Source: an uncultured Desulfovibrio sp. (GTDB lineage Bacteria; Desulfobacterota; Desulfovibrionia; Desulfovibrionales; Desulfovibrionaceae). From it: a DNA stretch of 64,000 nt. The stretch spans positions 21,389-85,388 of the forward strand of contig NZ_CALUWO010000008.1 of NCBI RefSeq assembly GCF_944324505.1, given 5' to 3'. The notes under the pieces are model-generated. The model saw nothing but the letters and a program-made list of their open reading frames with translations. It did not search any database and was not told the origin of the DNA. How positions within the stretch are numbered: position 1 is the stretch's first letter; each line of letters begins with the position of its first letter. Shown one piece after another: positions 1-9,146 of the stretch. Both the position numbers and the translations under genes were made by a program.

Positions 1-1629
1 GGTCTCGCGCCCCTTGCGCGAGGCAGACAGGCACAGCGCCTGCGGCTCGATGTCCGCCACCAGACCGCAGAGCGTGTCCTGCGGCCCCAGTTCCACAAAA
101 TGCCGGATACCGTCGCGCTGCCACATCTGCCGCACGCACTCCACCCAGCGCACGGCATTTTCGTCCAGGTCCGCAATGTAGGAGCAGATGTCCGGCTGCG
201 ACTGGGGATAAAAGCCTGTGGTCACACAGCTGAGCATGGGCACCTGCGGTGCCTGCATGGCCAGGGCATTGAGACGGCGCAGGGACATGTCGCGCAGCAC
301 GCGCATGCCGGGATGGTGAAAGGCCAGGCTCACATTGAGCATGATGGCCGGGATGCGACGTTTGCGCAGCGCCTTGCGGGCTTCCATGAGCACGTCGCGA
401 GGGCCGCTGACAATGTGTTGCAGGGGGGTATTGTAATTGGAGACATAGAGCGAGGGCCAGCGGGCGCGGGCCTCATCGATGACAGAGGCCTCCGCATGAA
501 CGGCCATCATGGCCGTTTCTCGCGTGGCCCGTGCTTCCAGTTCGGACATGTGCTGCGCGCGCGTGTCCAGGATGTACCAGGCCACCTCCGGCGCATAGAC
601 CCCGGCCAGGCACAGGGCAATGAGTTCGCCCAGACTGTGCCCGCAGATCAGCGCGGGCCGCAGACCCAGCGAGGCCAGATAGCTCCACTGGGCATATTCC
701 AGCAGAAAAAGATAGGGCTGCTGCCAGCGGGTCAGACCGATCTTTTCCTCGTCGGTCTCATCCATGAGCGACAGCACATCCCAGTCAGCCACGGCGGCAA
801 TGCGGTCCATGGCGGCACGCGCCGCAGGAAAGCGGTCATAGAGCTGGCGGCCCATGCCCGTCCACACGGCGCCCTGCCCGCAGCACATGACGGCCAGGGG
901 CGGTGCGGCACGGTCCTCCGCCAGCCAGACCCCGCGCTGCCCCAGATCGTGCAGGGCAATATCGCGCACACCGGCCTCCGGCGAAAGGGGCGCCCGCCCC
1001 GCGGCCAGCAGCTCCTCGCGCCAGCCCGGTACCGTGGCCCCCATGCGCCACAGGCGCTCTCCCTCATCCAGCCGGGCATAGAACACCCCGTCCGCATGGC
1101 ATTCCGGCACCAGGGCCAGCCGGGCGGCACGGGCCGTATCCCGCCCGCGTTCCAGCAGCCAGAGTTCCCAGCTGCCGTTCTGCGCCGTTCCTTCCTGCGG
1201 CATGAGCAGCAGGGCGCGCCGTGCGCCCAGGCGTCCCAGCTCCGCCGCCGCGGCGGCAAAAACGGCATGCGGCACGAGAGCGGCTGCCAGCAGACGGGCC
1301 TCCCCTGGCCGGGGCAGGCCGCAGGCCTCGCAGACACTGTTGAGAGCCGCGGCACACGCCTGGACGCCATCCTGACGGTCAGGGGGAACACAGGCCAGCA
1401 GCAGGCAGGGGAAAGAACGGCCCCGGGGCTGTTCCCCTGCGTTCTGCGGCCCCAGCATGGCCGCCAGACGAGAGGCCAGAGCAGCGGCATCGCGCAGCTC
1501 TCCGTCGGCGAGGACAAGTACATCGGAGAGAATAAGAGAAGAGGAAAGAACGGCCATGCTATCCGGAGCGGTAAAAAGAACAGAACGTGGGCTTTTTTCA
1601 TGGTAGAGGAAAGCCGGTGCCTTGTCCAT
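1..1629 (-). CDS. Polyketide-synthase-type acyltransferase protein (partial, 3' end outside window)
   Basis: The frame is open from an ATG at 1629 to the window edge, 543 codons without a stop. From about residue 245 the protein looks like an acyltransferase of the FabD/polyketide-synthase family, which loads acyl groups from CoA onto an acyl carrier protein. A GQGAVWTGMG segment resembles the GQG motif that opens such domains. GHSLGE follows, with the likely nucleophile Ser at about 332, and VSLAFHH gives the likely catalytic His at about 438, normal spacing for the family. The first ~240 residues are Ala/Leu-rich and I do not recognise them. Further domains may lie to the left of the window. 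The gene diverges from an alpha-oxoamine-synthase-like gene 154 bp away, which suggests a shared lipid or polyketide product. Substrate is unknown. Confidence 0.85.
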   Translation of the reverse strand, partial: MDKAPAFLYHEKSPRSVLFTAPDSMAVLSSSLILSDVLVLADGELRDAAALASRLAAMLGPQNAGEQPRGRSFPCLLLACVPPDRQDGVQACAAALNSVCEACGLPRPGEARLLAAALVPHAVFAAAAAELGRLGARRALLLMPQEGTAQNGSWELWLLERGRDTARAARLALVPECHADGVFYARLDEGERLWRMGATVPGWREELLAAGRAPLSPEAGVRDIALHDLGQRGVWLAEDRAAPPLAVMCCGQGAVWTGMGRQLYDRFPAARAAMDRIAAVADWDVLSLMDETDEEKIGLTRWQQPYLFLLEYAQWSYLASLGLRPALICGHSLGELIALCLAGVYAPEVAWYILDTRAQHMSELEARATRETAMMAVHAEASVIDEARARWPSLYVSNYNTPLQHIVSGPRDVLMEARKALRKRRIPAIMLNVSLAFHHPGMRVLRDMSLRRLNALAMQAPQVPMLSCVTTGFYPQSQPDICSYIADLDENAVRWVECVRQMWQRDGIRHFVELGPQDTLCGLVADIEPQALCLSASRKGRET

Positions 1630-1672
1630 AGATTCCCGAATTCCCCACAGGCCGGAGGCGCTGGGTAATGGC

Positions 1673-1701
1673 TTGCCATACGCCGCCTTATCAGGTATGC
1701 T
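1673..1701 (+). promoter_or_regulatory. Candidate sigma-70 promoter for the PLP enzyme at 1784
   Basis: TTGCCA (1673-1678), a 17-bp spacer and TATGCT (1696-1701) lie about 80 bp upstream of the chosen start. Spacing is ideal and both boxes are near consensus. Predicted by eye only. Confidence 0.5.
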
Positions 1702-1783
1702 TCATCGATTGAAATTTTGCATAGGGGCCAGTTCTCCGTCTGTTCCCAAGCGCCCCGCAGACCCTTACCGAGGATATGCCAGC

Positions 1784-3076
1784 ATGAAAGACCCGCAGAC
1801 ATCCCAGGCTGTCGCGCATGAAAGTTCCGCCAGCGGCTTCAACCGCATGCGCTCCAAACTTTCGTTTGCCCGCCTTGTGGAAATGGGGGCCAAGATGGGG
1901 ATGGAAAACCCGCTCTTCCTTTGCCACGAGCGTGCGGCCAAGGCCACCACGCAGATCAACGGCAAGGAATATATCAACTTTTCCACCTACGACTATCTTG
2001 ACCTCAATACCCACCCGGAAATTACCGAAGCCGTCACTGCGGCCGCGCGCCTCTTCGGTTCGTCGGCCGGAGCCAGCCGGCTGGTGGGCGGGGAGCGTCC
2101 GCCGCATCGTCAGCTGGAACGGGCCATTGCCCAGCTGTACGGGGTGGAGGACTGCATAGCCTATGTCAGCGGGCATGCCACCAATGTGTCCACGCTGGGC
2201 TTCATGTTCGGTCCGCGGGACGCCATTTTCTATGACGGTCTGGCGCACAATTCCCTCATGCAGGGGGCGCGCCTTTCCGGCGCGGAGCGCTATTCCTATG
2301 CGCACAATGACTGCGACGCCCTGGAAACCCTGCTCAAGGCGCACCGGGCCGCCCACAAGCGCGCCGTCATCGTGACCGAGGGCCTGTTCAGCATGGACGG
2401 CAACATCCCGGACCTGCCCCGGCTCATCCGCCTGAAAAAACAGTACGACTGCATGCTGATGGTGGACGAGGCCCACTCCTTCGGCGTCCTGGGAGAGACG
2501 GGACGGGGCATACACGAATATTTCGGCATCGATGCCCGCGAAGTGGATATGTGGATGAGCACCCTCAGCAAGAGCATGTGCGGCTGCGGCGGCTTCATCG
2601 CCGGCACCCACGAACTGGTGGATTTTCTGCGCTACGGTTCGCCGGGCTTTGTCTTCAGCGTGGGCATGCCGCCCATCGTGGCCGCGGCCTGCCACAAGGC
2701 CCTGGAACTCATGCTGCGCGAACCTGAACGGGTGCACAAGTTGCAGCACATCAGCCAGTTCTTCCTTGAATATGCCCGGGAAAAGGGACTGGATACGGGC
2801 GCGGCGCAGGGCTATGCCATTGTGCCCATCATGGTGGGCGACTCCATGATGGCCGGTTTCCTGGCCAACCTGCTCTTCAAGCGCGGCTTCTATGTCATGC
2901 CCATCACCTTCCCCGCCGTGAAGGAAGGCGAGGCCCGTCTGCGTTTCTTCCTGTCGGCCTCGCATACCGAGGACCATATCCGCACCACGCTGGATGCCGT
3001 GGCCGAGGAGCTGCCCCGGGCACGCGAGATCATCGGCAACTACAAGCGCGAGCACGCCGACGAACACATGGAATGA
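1784..3076 (+). CDS. Alpha-oxoamine synthase-like PLP enzyme (BioF/Kbl/SPT fold)
   Basis: This 430-residue protein belongs to the PLP-dependent alpha-oxoamine synthase group (8-amino-7-oxononanoate synthase, 2-amino-3-ketobutyrate CoA ligase, serine palmitoyltransferase). These enzymes condense an amino acid with an acyl thioester, losing CO2. Visible hallmarks are VDEAHSFGVLG (the PLP-ring Asp and His region) and STLSKSMCGCGG with the Schiff-base Lys at about 263. The ATG at 1784 was chosen because GAGGA sits 9 bases upstream; an in-frame start at 1622 would add 54 unlikely residues. No bioA, bioB or bioD lies beside it. The divergent neighbour is an acyltransferase, so an acyl-ACP substrate is more plausible than biotin synthesis (inference). 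A terminator follows directly. Confidence 0.85.
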   Translation: MKDPQTSQAVAHESSASGFNRMRSKLSFARLVEMGAKMGMENPLFLCHERAAKATTQINGKEYINFSTYDYLDLNTHPEITEAVTAAARLFGSSAGASRLVGGERPPHRQLERAIAQLYGVEDCIAYVSGHATNVSTLGFMFGPRDAIFYDGLAHNSLMQGARLSGAERYSYAHNDCDALETLLKAHRAAHKRAVIVTEGLFSMDGNIPDLPRLIRLKKQYDCMLMVDEAHSFGVLGETGRGIHEYFGIDAREVDMWMSTLSKSMCGCGGFIAGTHELVDFLRYGSPGFVFSVGMPPIVAAACHKALELMLREPERVHKLQHISQFFLEYAREKGLDTGAAQGYAIVPIMVGDSMMAGFLANLLFKRGFYVMPITFPAVKEGEARLRFFLSASHTEDHIRTTLDAVAEELPRAREIIGNYKREHADEHME

Positions 3077-3082
3077 TTCCGA

Positions 3083-3109
3083 GGCCGGGCTGTGTGCCCG
3101 GCCCTTTTT
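3083..3109 (+). terminator. Rho-independent terminator after the PLP enzyme
   Basis: GGCCGGGC pairs perfectly with GCCCGGCC around a 5-base loop and is followed by CTTTTT, 7 bases after the stop codon. Confidence 0.85.
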
Positions 3110-3350
3110 ATCCGCTGCCGCGTCCACAGGCCCGTGTGCGCCGGCAGCACAGGTCCAGTCCGGGCCGGGCCGCAAGACCCGGCTTTTTCCATTCATCCCG
3201 CAGCCGCCGGCAGGAGCGCCCGTGCCGCTGCTGCACACAGCCCCGCTTCCGTCCCCGACCGGGTGCCGGCAGCGGACCGCGCGGCGCAGGGAGGACACTG
3301 CTCCGGCAGTCAGCCGTCCCGTTGCGTCGCTCCCCCCCACAGGAGAAGCC

Positions 3351-4739
3351 ATGCCCACGGCGCCCCTCGCCCCTGACGATCAGTCCCCCGCCGCCCCCGT
3401 GGCGCCGGACCCTGCCCCTGCTGCCGACACGACAACACCGCAGCTGCCGCTGACGGCCTATGTGCTGCTCTGGTTCCCGCTTTCGTCCGAAACCTTCATC
3501 TTCCGCGAAATTCAGCGCCTGCTGGCCTGTGGCCTGCCCATCCGGGTCTACACCATGTATGGTCAGAAGCTGAAGGGATGCAGCGATGAGATGAAACAGC
3601 TGGACCTGCCCGTGGTCCGCTTTGGCGTGTCTGCCACCTTCCGCATTCTGAGCGCCTTTTTCCGTGCCCTGAGCCGCAATCCCCGCGGGGTAGGGAAGCT
3701 CATGCGCGAGGGCCTGCTCCGCCGCATGCGCAATGCGGAATCCCTGGGCGAAAACATCTGGTGCTTCCTGGCCGGCTTCCTGCTGGCCGAGCTGGCCATG
3801 CGCGACAAGGTGCAGCTGCTGCACTCCGCATGGGGCAACGGACCGGCCACCGCCGCCTGGACGGCATCGCGCCTCACGGGCATTCCCTTTGCCTTCACGG
3901 GGCGCGCCGGCGACATCTACCCGCAGGACGGCCTGCTCCGGGAAAAATCCCGGGATGCACTCTTCATCCGCACCAACAACATGGCCAATGTGGATTATCT
4001 GCGCCAGTTCTGCCCGCCGGAAGCGCAGGACAAGGTGCACTGCATCTACAACGGCCTGACCCTGAACAGCCCCGTGGCCTGCGAAATGCCCTTTGCCGCG
4101 CCCTATCGCCTGCTGGCCGTGGGCCGCTTCTGCCGCACCAAGGGCTTTGTGGAACTGCTTACCATGATGGCCCGCCTGCGCCGGGAAGGCTTCCCCGTCC
4201 GCCTGACCCTGGTGGGGGATGGCGAATGGCGCTTCCGCCTTCGGGCGCTGCGCCGGCGTCTGTGTCTGGAACAGGTGGTGGACATGCCCGGCTTTGTGCC
4301 CCATGATCATATCCTCGACTTCATGCGCAGCCACGATATGCTGGTGGTTCCCAGCGTGGTGCATGACAATGGCGATCGTGACGGCATCCCCAATGTGATC
4401 ATGGAGGCCCTGTCCTGTGCCATGCCCGTGGTGGCTACCGATGTCTGCGGCATCCGCGAGGTCATCATCGACGGCGAAACGGGGATGCTTGTGCCGCAGC
4501 GGGACCCGGCCGCCCTGGCCGCGGCCGTGCGCCGCATGCTTGCCGACCGGGATGCGGCCAGACGCATGGCCGAAAACGGCCGGCAGCGCGTTCTGCACAT
4601 GTTTGACAGTCAGGCCAATATCCAGGCGCTGCGTGACCTCTATCTGCGCGCCTACAACGACTGGCACGCCGCCCGGCCGGAAGAATGGTTCAGCCTTGGC
4701 GGCAAAGTGCCCACCAGCGGAGATGCTTCCCGGTCATGA
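3351..4739 (+). CDS. GT4-family glycosyltransferase (first of two paralogues)
   Basis: A 462-residue GT-B fold glycosyltransferase. The C-terminal half carries the GT4 donor-site signature: PNVIMEALS followed by MPVVATDVCGIREVI, the E-x7-E type arrangement that binds the nucleotide-sugar. The acceptor half opens with LLWFPLSSETFIFREI. The first ~35 residues are a Pro/Ala-rich extension. The start at 3351 has ACAGGAG six bases upstream; the frame extends further left but without a ribosome site. The stop overlaps the next ATG (ATGA at 4736-4739), so this is the first gene of a coupled operon. It resembles the protein at 5775 in motif order and wording, which suggests duplication. The likely role is assembly of a surface polysaccharide; donor and acceptor cannot be read. 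Confidence 0.88.
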   Translation: MPTAPLAPDDQSPAAPVAPDPAPAADTTTPQLPLTAYVLLWFPLSSETFIFREIQRLLACGLPIRVYTMYGQKLKGCSDEMKQLDLPVVRFGVSATFRILSAFFRALSRNPRGVGKLMREGLLRRMRNAESLGENIWCFLAGFLLAELAMRDKVQLLHSAWGNGPATAAWTASRLTGIPFAFTGRAGDIYPQDGLLREKSRDALFIRTNNMANVDYLRQFCPPEAQDKVHCIYNGLTLNSPVACEMPFAAPYRLLAVGRFCRTKGFVELLTMMARLRREGFPVRLTLVGDGEWRFRLRALRRRLCLEQVVDMPGFVPHDHILDFMRSHDMLVVPSVVHDNGDRDGIPNVIMEALSCAMPVVATDVCGIREVIIDGETGMLVPQRDPAALAAAVRRMLADRDAARRMAENGRQRVLHMFDSQANIQALRDLYLRAYNDWHAARPEEWFSLGGKVPTSGDASRS

Positions 4740-5755
4740 GCCGCCCTATCCTCTGGCTGGCCACCAGCCTTGATGTGGAGGAAGAGGGGCTTTTTGGCGG
4801 CACCTATGCCTGCACAGCCCCCTCCGTCAGCAATACGGCGCAGCTGACACGCCTGCGCCCCCTGCTGGAACGCGGTGTGCGCCCCACGCTTTTCTGCGCC
4901 CACAGCGTCCTGACCCATAGCCCGTCCCTGGCCGTGCTGGCGCACCTTCGCGACAGGTACGGGGCGGAAATTGCCGCGCACCTGCATCACTGGAACACGC
5001 CGCCCCTGGACAACGGCAGCGTCAGCCTGCATGCCGTGCCCGCCGCCAGCCTGAGCAGCGACCGTTTCGCGGCCAAGCTGGAAAGCCTGCTGCGGGCCGG
5101 GCAGACCTTTCAGGGCGCGCCGCTGCGTTCCTTCCGCATGGGGCGCTGGGACCTGCACAGGCAGCACTGGCCCCTGCTGGCAGCGGCCGGCCTGACCTGC
5201 GATGCTTCGGTGCGCCCCCTGCACGGTCCGGCCTGCAACCGCCAGGGGCTGCGCACGCTGCCGGATCATTTTCATGCCCCCCGCCAGCCCTATACCGTGC
5301 GCACAGCCCACGGCGCGCTGCTGGAAGTGCCGCTCAGCGTGACGCCGCTGGTGCCGGGCCTGGACCGGGGCATGAGCCTGCTGCCCGCCCGTATGCAGCA
5401 GGGGCTGCGCGCGCGCTTTCACCAGTGGGGCGCCCTGGCCCTGCTGCCCGTGCAGCACCCCTTGTGGCTCATGCAGCACATGACCAGGACCTTTGTGCGG
5501 CGGGGAGGCCGGGTGCTTTCCCTCACCTGGCATTCCTCCGAAATGATGCCCGGCGCCACCCCCCATCTGCCCCATGAACCTGCCGTGCGCGCCCTGCTGC
5601 ACAGGCTCACGGCCTACGTGGACTGGCTGTCCGGTCTGGGAGAAGTGCGCCACGTCACCATGCAGGAACTGGTCCTGCAGTACGGAAACACCGCGCCTGC
5701 CCCTGCCGGGGATGCCTCGGCTGACTGGACCTGCTCCGCCCCCGTCACGTCCTAA
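4736..5755 (+). CDS. Polysaccharide deacetylase-like protein (WalW-like)
   Basis: A 339-residue protein resembling the NodB/polysaccharide deacetylase superfamily, whose members remove acetyl groups from polysaccharides using a metal held by Asp and two His. Candidate metal-site pieces are LDVEEEG near residue 13 and AAHLHHW near residue 85. FRMGRWDLH and, late in the protein, TWHSSEMMPG are patterns I associate with the WalW-like branch found in polysaccharide loci. The usual Asp-Asp of NodB is replaced by Asp-Val-Glu, so activity is not certain. Translation is coupled to the upstream glycosyltransferase through ATGA. The gene sits between two paralogous glycosyltransferases, so its substrate is probably the glycan they build. 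Confidence 0.75.
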   Translation: MSRPILWLATSLDVEEEGLFGGTYACTAPSVSNTAQLTRLRPLLERGVRPTLFCAHSVLTHSPSLAVLAHLRDRYGAEIAAHLHHWNTPPLDNGSVSLHAVPAASLSSDRFAAKLESLLRAGQTFQGAPLRSFRMGRWDLHRQHWPLLAAAGLTCDASVRPLHGPACNRQGLRTLPDHFHAPRQPYTVRTAHGALLEVPLSVTPLVPGLDRGMSLLPARMQQGLRARFHQWGALALLPVQHPLWLMQHMTRTFVRRGGRVLSLTWHSSEMMPGATPHLPHEPAVRALLHRLTAYVDWLSGLGEVRHVTMQELVLQYGNTAPAPAGDASADWTCSAPVTS

Positions 5756-5774
5756 CCCATTCACAGGAGATACC

Positions 5775-7094
5775 ATGTCTCAGACTTCTTCCGCCCTCGC
5801 GCCGGAACAGCATACCGCTCCCCTGCCGGCCGGTCTGCCGCATGTGGCCGTCCTGCTGCTCTGGTACCCCCTTTTCACCCAGCCCTTCATTTTCCGGGAA
5901 ATAGAAAATCTGCGGACACAGCTGCCGCTTGAGGTCTACAGCCTGTACGGGCGCAACCTTGCCTGCTGCTCCACGGAAATGCACGCCGCAGCCGACCGGG
6001 TTCACACCCTGGGCCTCCGGGCACTGCCCGCCATACTGCGGGACCTGCTGCTCCAGGCCGTCAGCCATCCCCGGCGCCTGGGCCGGCTGCTGCGGCAGGT
6101 GCTCTTCCACCGCTGGAGCAGCCTGGAAGTGCTGGGAGAAAACCTCTGGGCCTTTCTGGCGGGCATTCATCTGGCCCGGCTGCTGCGCGAAGACGGCATG
6201 GACATGATCTATGCCCCGTGGCCGCGCGGCACCGCCACAGCCGCCCGGGTGGCCTCGGCCCTTACCGGCATGCCCTATGCCACCTCGGCCCGCGGCGACA
6301 ATCTCCAGCCCGCGGACCCCGATCTGGCCGACAAGCTGCGCGAGGCCCTCTTCGTGCGAGCCAACAATGCCGCGGACAAGGAACGCATCGAAACCTTTGC
6401 CGAAGGCGTTGCCCGCGGCAAGACCGAACTGGTCTACAACAGTCTCACCCTGCCGGCCGAAGGTCAGTGCCCCGTGCGCATGCAGCCCCCGGTGCGCCTG
6501 CTGGCCCTGGGGCGCTTTGACGTGACCAAGGGCTTTGACGTGCTGCTCAAGGCCTGCGCCCTGCTGCGGGACCGCCAGATAGACTTTACCCTCATGCTGG
6601 CCGGCGACGGCGGCCGCCGCTTTGGTCTGGGCAAGGAAAGCCGGGCCCTGGAAACCCTGCGCTCGCAGCTGGGCCTGGAAGGCCGGGTACAGATGCCGGG
6701 CCTGGTCTCCCACAACGAGCTGCCCCGTCTGCTCATGAGCCATGACATCTTTGTGGCGCCCTGCGTCATCCACGCCTCCGGCCGCCGCGACGGCATCCCC
6801 AATACGGTCATCGAGGCCCTGTCCTACGGCATGCCCGTGGTGAGCACCGACATCAACGCCCTGCCCGAGGTCATCCATCACGGCGAAACCGGCCTGGCCG
6901 TTCCCCAGCAGGACCCCGAAGCCCTGGCCGACGCCATCCAGTGGTGCATCGAGCATCCCGAGGAAAGCCGGCGCATGGCCGAAAACGGCCGCCGCCTGGC
7001 CAAGGAGATGTTCGACCCGCAGCGCAATGCCCATCTGCTGGCCCAGCTCTTCATCTCCCGCTACACCGACAGGAAGAAGACATGTGCGGCATAG
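5775..7094 (+). CDS. GT4-family glycosyltransferase (second of two paralogues)
   Basis: A 439-residue GT-B glycosyltransferase with the GT4 signature PNTVIEALS followed by MPVVSTDINALPEVI. The N-terminus (LLWYPLFTQPFIFREIENL) parallels the protein at 3351, so the pair are paralogues flanking the deacetylase-like gene. The start at 5775 is supported by ACAGGAG five bases upstream. The last 13 bases overlap the asnB-like gene in another frame, so the two are probably translated together. The expected role is transfer of a sugar to a lipid-linked or surface glycan at the inner membrane face; sugar identity is not visible. Confidence 0.88.
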   Translation: MSQTSSALAPEQHTAPLPAGLPHVAVLLLWYPLFTQPFIFREIENLRTQLPLEVYSLYGRNLACCSTEMHAAADRVHTLGLRALPAILRDLLLQAVSHPRRLGRLLRQVLFHRWSSLEVLGENLWAFLAGIHLARLLREDGMDMIYAPWPRGTATAARVASALTGMPYATSARGDNLQPADPDLADKLREALFVRANNAADKERIETFAEGVARGKTELVYNSLTLPAEGQCPVRMQPPVRLLALGRFDVTKGFDVLLKACALLRDRQIDFTLMLAGDGGRRFGLGKESRALETLRSQLGLEGRVQMPGLVSHNELPRLLMSHDIFVAPCVIHASGRRDGIPNTVIEALSYGMPVVSTDINALPEVIHHGETGLAVPQQDPEALADAIQWCIEHPEESRRMAENGRRLAKEMFDPQRNAHLLAQLFISRYTDRKKTCAA

Positions 7095-8986
7095 CGGGCA
7101 TCTGCCATCTGCATGGTGCTCCCCTGTCCCCACGCAGTGCGGCACAGGTGGAGGCCATGTGCGCAACCATGCGCCACCGCGGTCCCGACGGACAGGGCAT
7201 CTGGTCCCATGAAGGCGTCTGCCTGGGGCACCGCCGTCTGTCCATCATCGACCTTGCCGGTGGTGCGCAGCCCATGCACGACGCCAGCGGGCGCTATCAT
7301 GTGACCTTCAATGGCGAAATCTACAACTTCCCGGAACTGCGCCGCGAGCTGGAAGCACAGGGCCATGTCTTCCGCACGTCCTCGGACACGGAAATCATCC
7401 TCGCGGGCTGGCAGGCCTGGGGCGAGGCCTGCCTGGACCGCTTTGACGGCATGTTCGCATTTGCCCTCTGGGACGTGCAGGAAAAGCGCCTGTTCTGCGC
7501 CCGCGACCGCTTCGGCAAGAAGCCCTTCTTCTACACGGTGCAGGACGGCTGCCTGTACTTTGCCTCGGAGCTGACGGCCCTGGCCGTGCTGCCGGAGCTG
7601 CGGCTCACCCTGTCGCCGCTGGCCCTGGTGCGCTACCTGGCCTATGAATACGTTCCCACGCCGCAGACCCTCTATGACGAGGTGCACTCCCTGCCGCCGT
7701 CCTTCTTTCTGGATGTGCAGGACGGGCACCTGCGCACAGAACGCTACTGGGACATGCCCTTTCCCCGGGAAGATGACCCGCGCAGCGAAGAGGAACTCTG
7801 CGAAACCTATCATGCCCTGCTGACCCGCGCCGTAAAGCGCCGCATGATCAGCGACGTGCCGCTGGGGGTCTTTCTGTCCGGCGGCATAGACTCGTCCATC
7901 GTGGCCGGCCTCATGGCGCAGCAGTCCTCCCGCCCCGTGCAGACCTTCTCCATCGGCTTTACCGAGGCCAGCTACGACGAAAGCCGCTACGCGCGCATCG
8001 TGGCCCGCCGCTGGCAGACGGAGCATCACGAGCGCATCCTCTCCGCCGAGGAATGCGCGGAACATCTGCCGCAGATCATCAGCCGGATGGACGTGCCCAT
8101 GGCCGATGCCTCGGTGGCGCCGACCTGGCTGCTGTCGGGCGTTACTCGCGAAAAGGTCACCGTGGCCCTGGGCGGAGACGGCGCCGACGAACTCTGGGCC
8201 GGCTACGAGCATTATATCGGCTACAAGATCGCCACCTGGTACAATGCCCTGCCCGCCCCGCTGCGCCGGCGGGTCATCGAGCCGCTCTGCCGTCTGCTGC
8301 CGTCTTCCTCCGGCTACATCAATCCGCGCCTTGCCGTGCAGACCTTCCTGCGCGGCGCGCATGCCCCGGACTGGCTGCGCGTGCAGACCATGCTGACGGC
8401 CCTGACCCCGGACATGCAGCGGGAGCTGCTGGCCAGTCCCCAGGCGGAGCTGCTGGACGAAAACTGCCTTTTTGCCCCCACCCGCCAGCAGTTCGAGCAC
8501 TGGCCGCAGGGGCCGTCGCCGCTGGCACGGGCCTTTCATGTCTATGTGCGGCAGTTCATGCTGGATGACATCCTGGTCAAGGTGGACCGCTGCTCCATGC
8601 TGCATTCCCTGGAAGTGCGCGCGCCCTTTCTGGACCGGGATGCCGCCGAATTCGTGGCCCGCCTGCCCATACGGCACAAGCTGCACGGCTTCCGGCGCAA
8701 GTATCTGCTCAAGAAGGCCTTTGCCGACGTGCTGCCCCCGGAAATCCTGCACCGCAACAAGCGCGGCTTCCAGATTCCCGTGGCCGACTGGCTGCGGGGA
8801 CGCATGCGGCCCCTGCTGGAAGACCTGCTGGGCGAGGAAGCCCTGCGGCGTCGCGGCCTCTTCAATCCGCAGGCCGTGCGCCGCCTCATGGAAGCCCATT
8901 TCAGCGGCAGGGCGGACATGCGCAAACCCCTGTGGACCCTGCTGGTCCTGCACCTCTGGCTGGAGGCCCACCAGCGGCGCGCCTGA
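7082..8986 (+). CDS. asnB: Glutamine-dependent asparagine synthetase-like amidotransferase
   Basis: A 634-residue AsnB-family protein. The N-terminus is MCGIAGI, so Cys2 is the class II glutaminase nucleophile exposed after Met removal. RHRGPDGQG and NGEIYN are further glutaminase signatures. The synthetase half has the pyrophosphate-loop motif SGGIDSS at about 266-272, used to adenylate the carboxylate acceptor. AGGAAGAAG precedes the ATG. In polysaccharide and exosortase-type loci, AsnB-like proteins of this length are often predicted to amidate glycan or peptide substrates rather than aspartate. Because this is the last gene of a glycosyltransferase operon, a glycan-modifying role is as likely as asparagine synthesis. 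Confidence 0.88.
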   Translation: MCGIAGICHLHGAPLSPRSAAQVEAMCATMRHRGPDGQGIWSHEGVCLGHRRLSIIDLAGGAQPMHDASGRYHVTFNGEIYNFPELRRELEAQGHVFRTSSDTEIILAGWQAWGEACLDRFDGMFAFALWDVQEKRLFCARDRFGKKPFFYTVQDGCLYFASELTALAVLPELRLTLSPLALVRYLAYEYVPTPQTLYDEVHSLPPSFFLDVQDGHLRTERYWDMPFPREDDPRSEEELCETYHALLTRAVKRRMISDVPLGVFLSGGIDSSIVAGLMAQQSSRPVQTFSIGFTEASYDESRYARIVARRWQTEHHERILSAEECAEHLPQIISRMDVPMADASVAPTWLLSGVTREKVTVALGGDGADELWAGYEHYIGYKIATWYNALPAPLRRRVIEPLCRLLPSSSGYINPRLAVQTFLRGAHAPDWLRVQTMLTALTPDMQRELLASPQAELLDENCLFAPTRQQFEHWPQGPSPLARAFHVYVRQFMLDDILVKVDRCSMLHSLEVRAPFLDRDAAEFVARLPIRHKLHGFRRKYLLKKAFADVLPPEILHRNKRGFQIPVADWLRGRMRPLLEDLLGEEALRRRGLFNPQAVRRLMEAHFSGRADMRKPLWTLLVLHLWLEAHQRRA

Positions 8987-9072
8987 GCCGGGGCAGTGCC
9001 GGTTCTTCCCGGCAGGTCGTGACGCCCCCTGCTTCCGGCAGCGGACCACACGGTGAAGGCGCGTTCCCCGGC

Positions 9073-9101
9073 TTGCCGGACCGCTTTTCCGTACTTATAG
9101 T
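9073..9101 (+). promoter_or_regulatory. Candidate sigma-70 promoter for htpX
   Basis: TTGCCG, a 17-bp spacer and TATAGT end 45 bp upstream of the htpX start. The -10 box is close to consensus. Confidence 0.6.
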
Positions 9102-9146
9102 AGACCCTACCTCCCCTGTGGAGAGGCTTTTTGCAAAGGAGACTTC

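Noticed and set aside
100..1668. 522-codon plus-strand frame at the left edge
   Set aside because: Antisense to the acyltransferase, whose own frame is open to the window edge and has GHSLGE.
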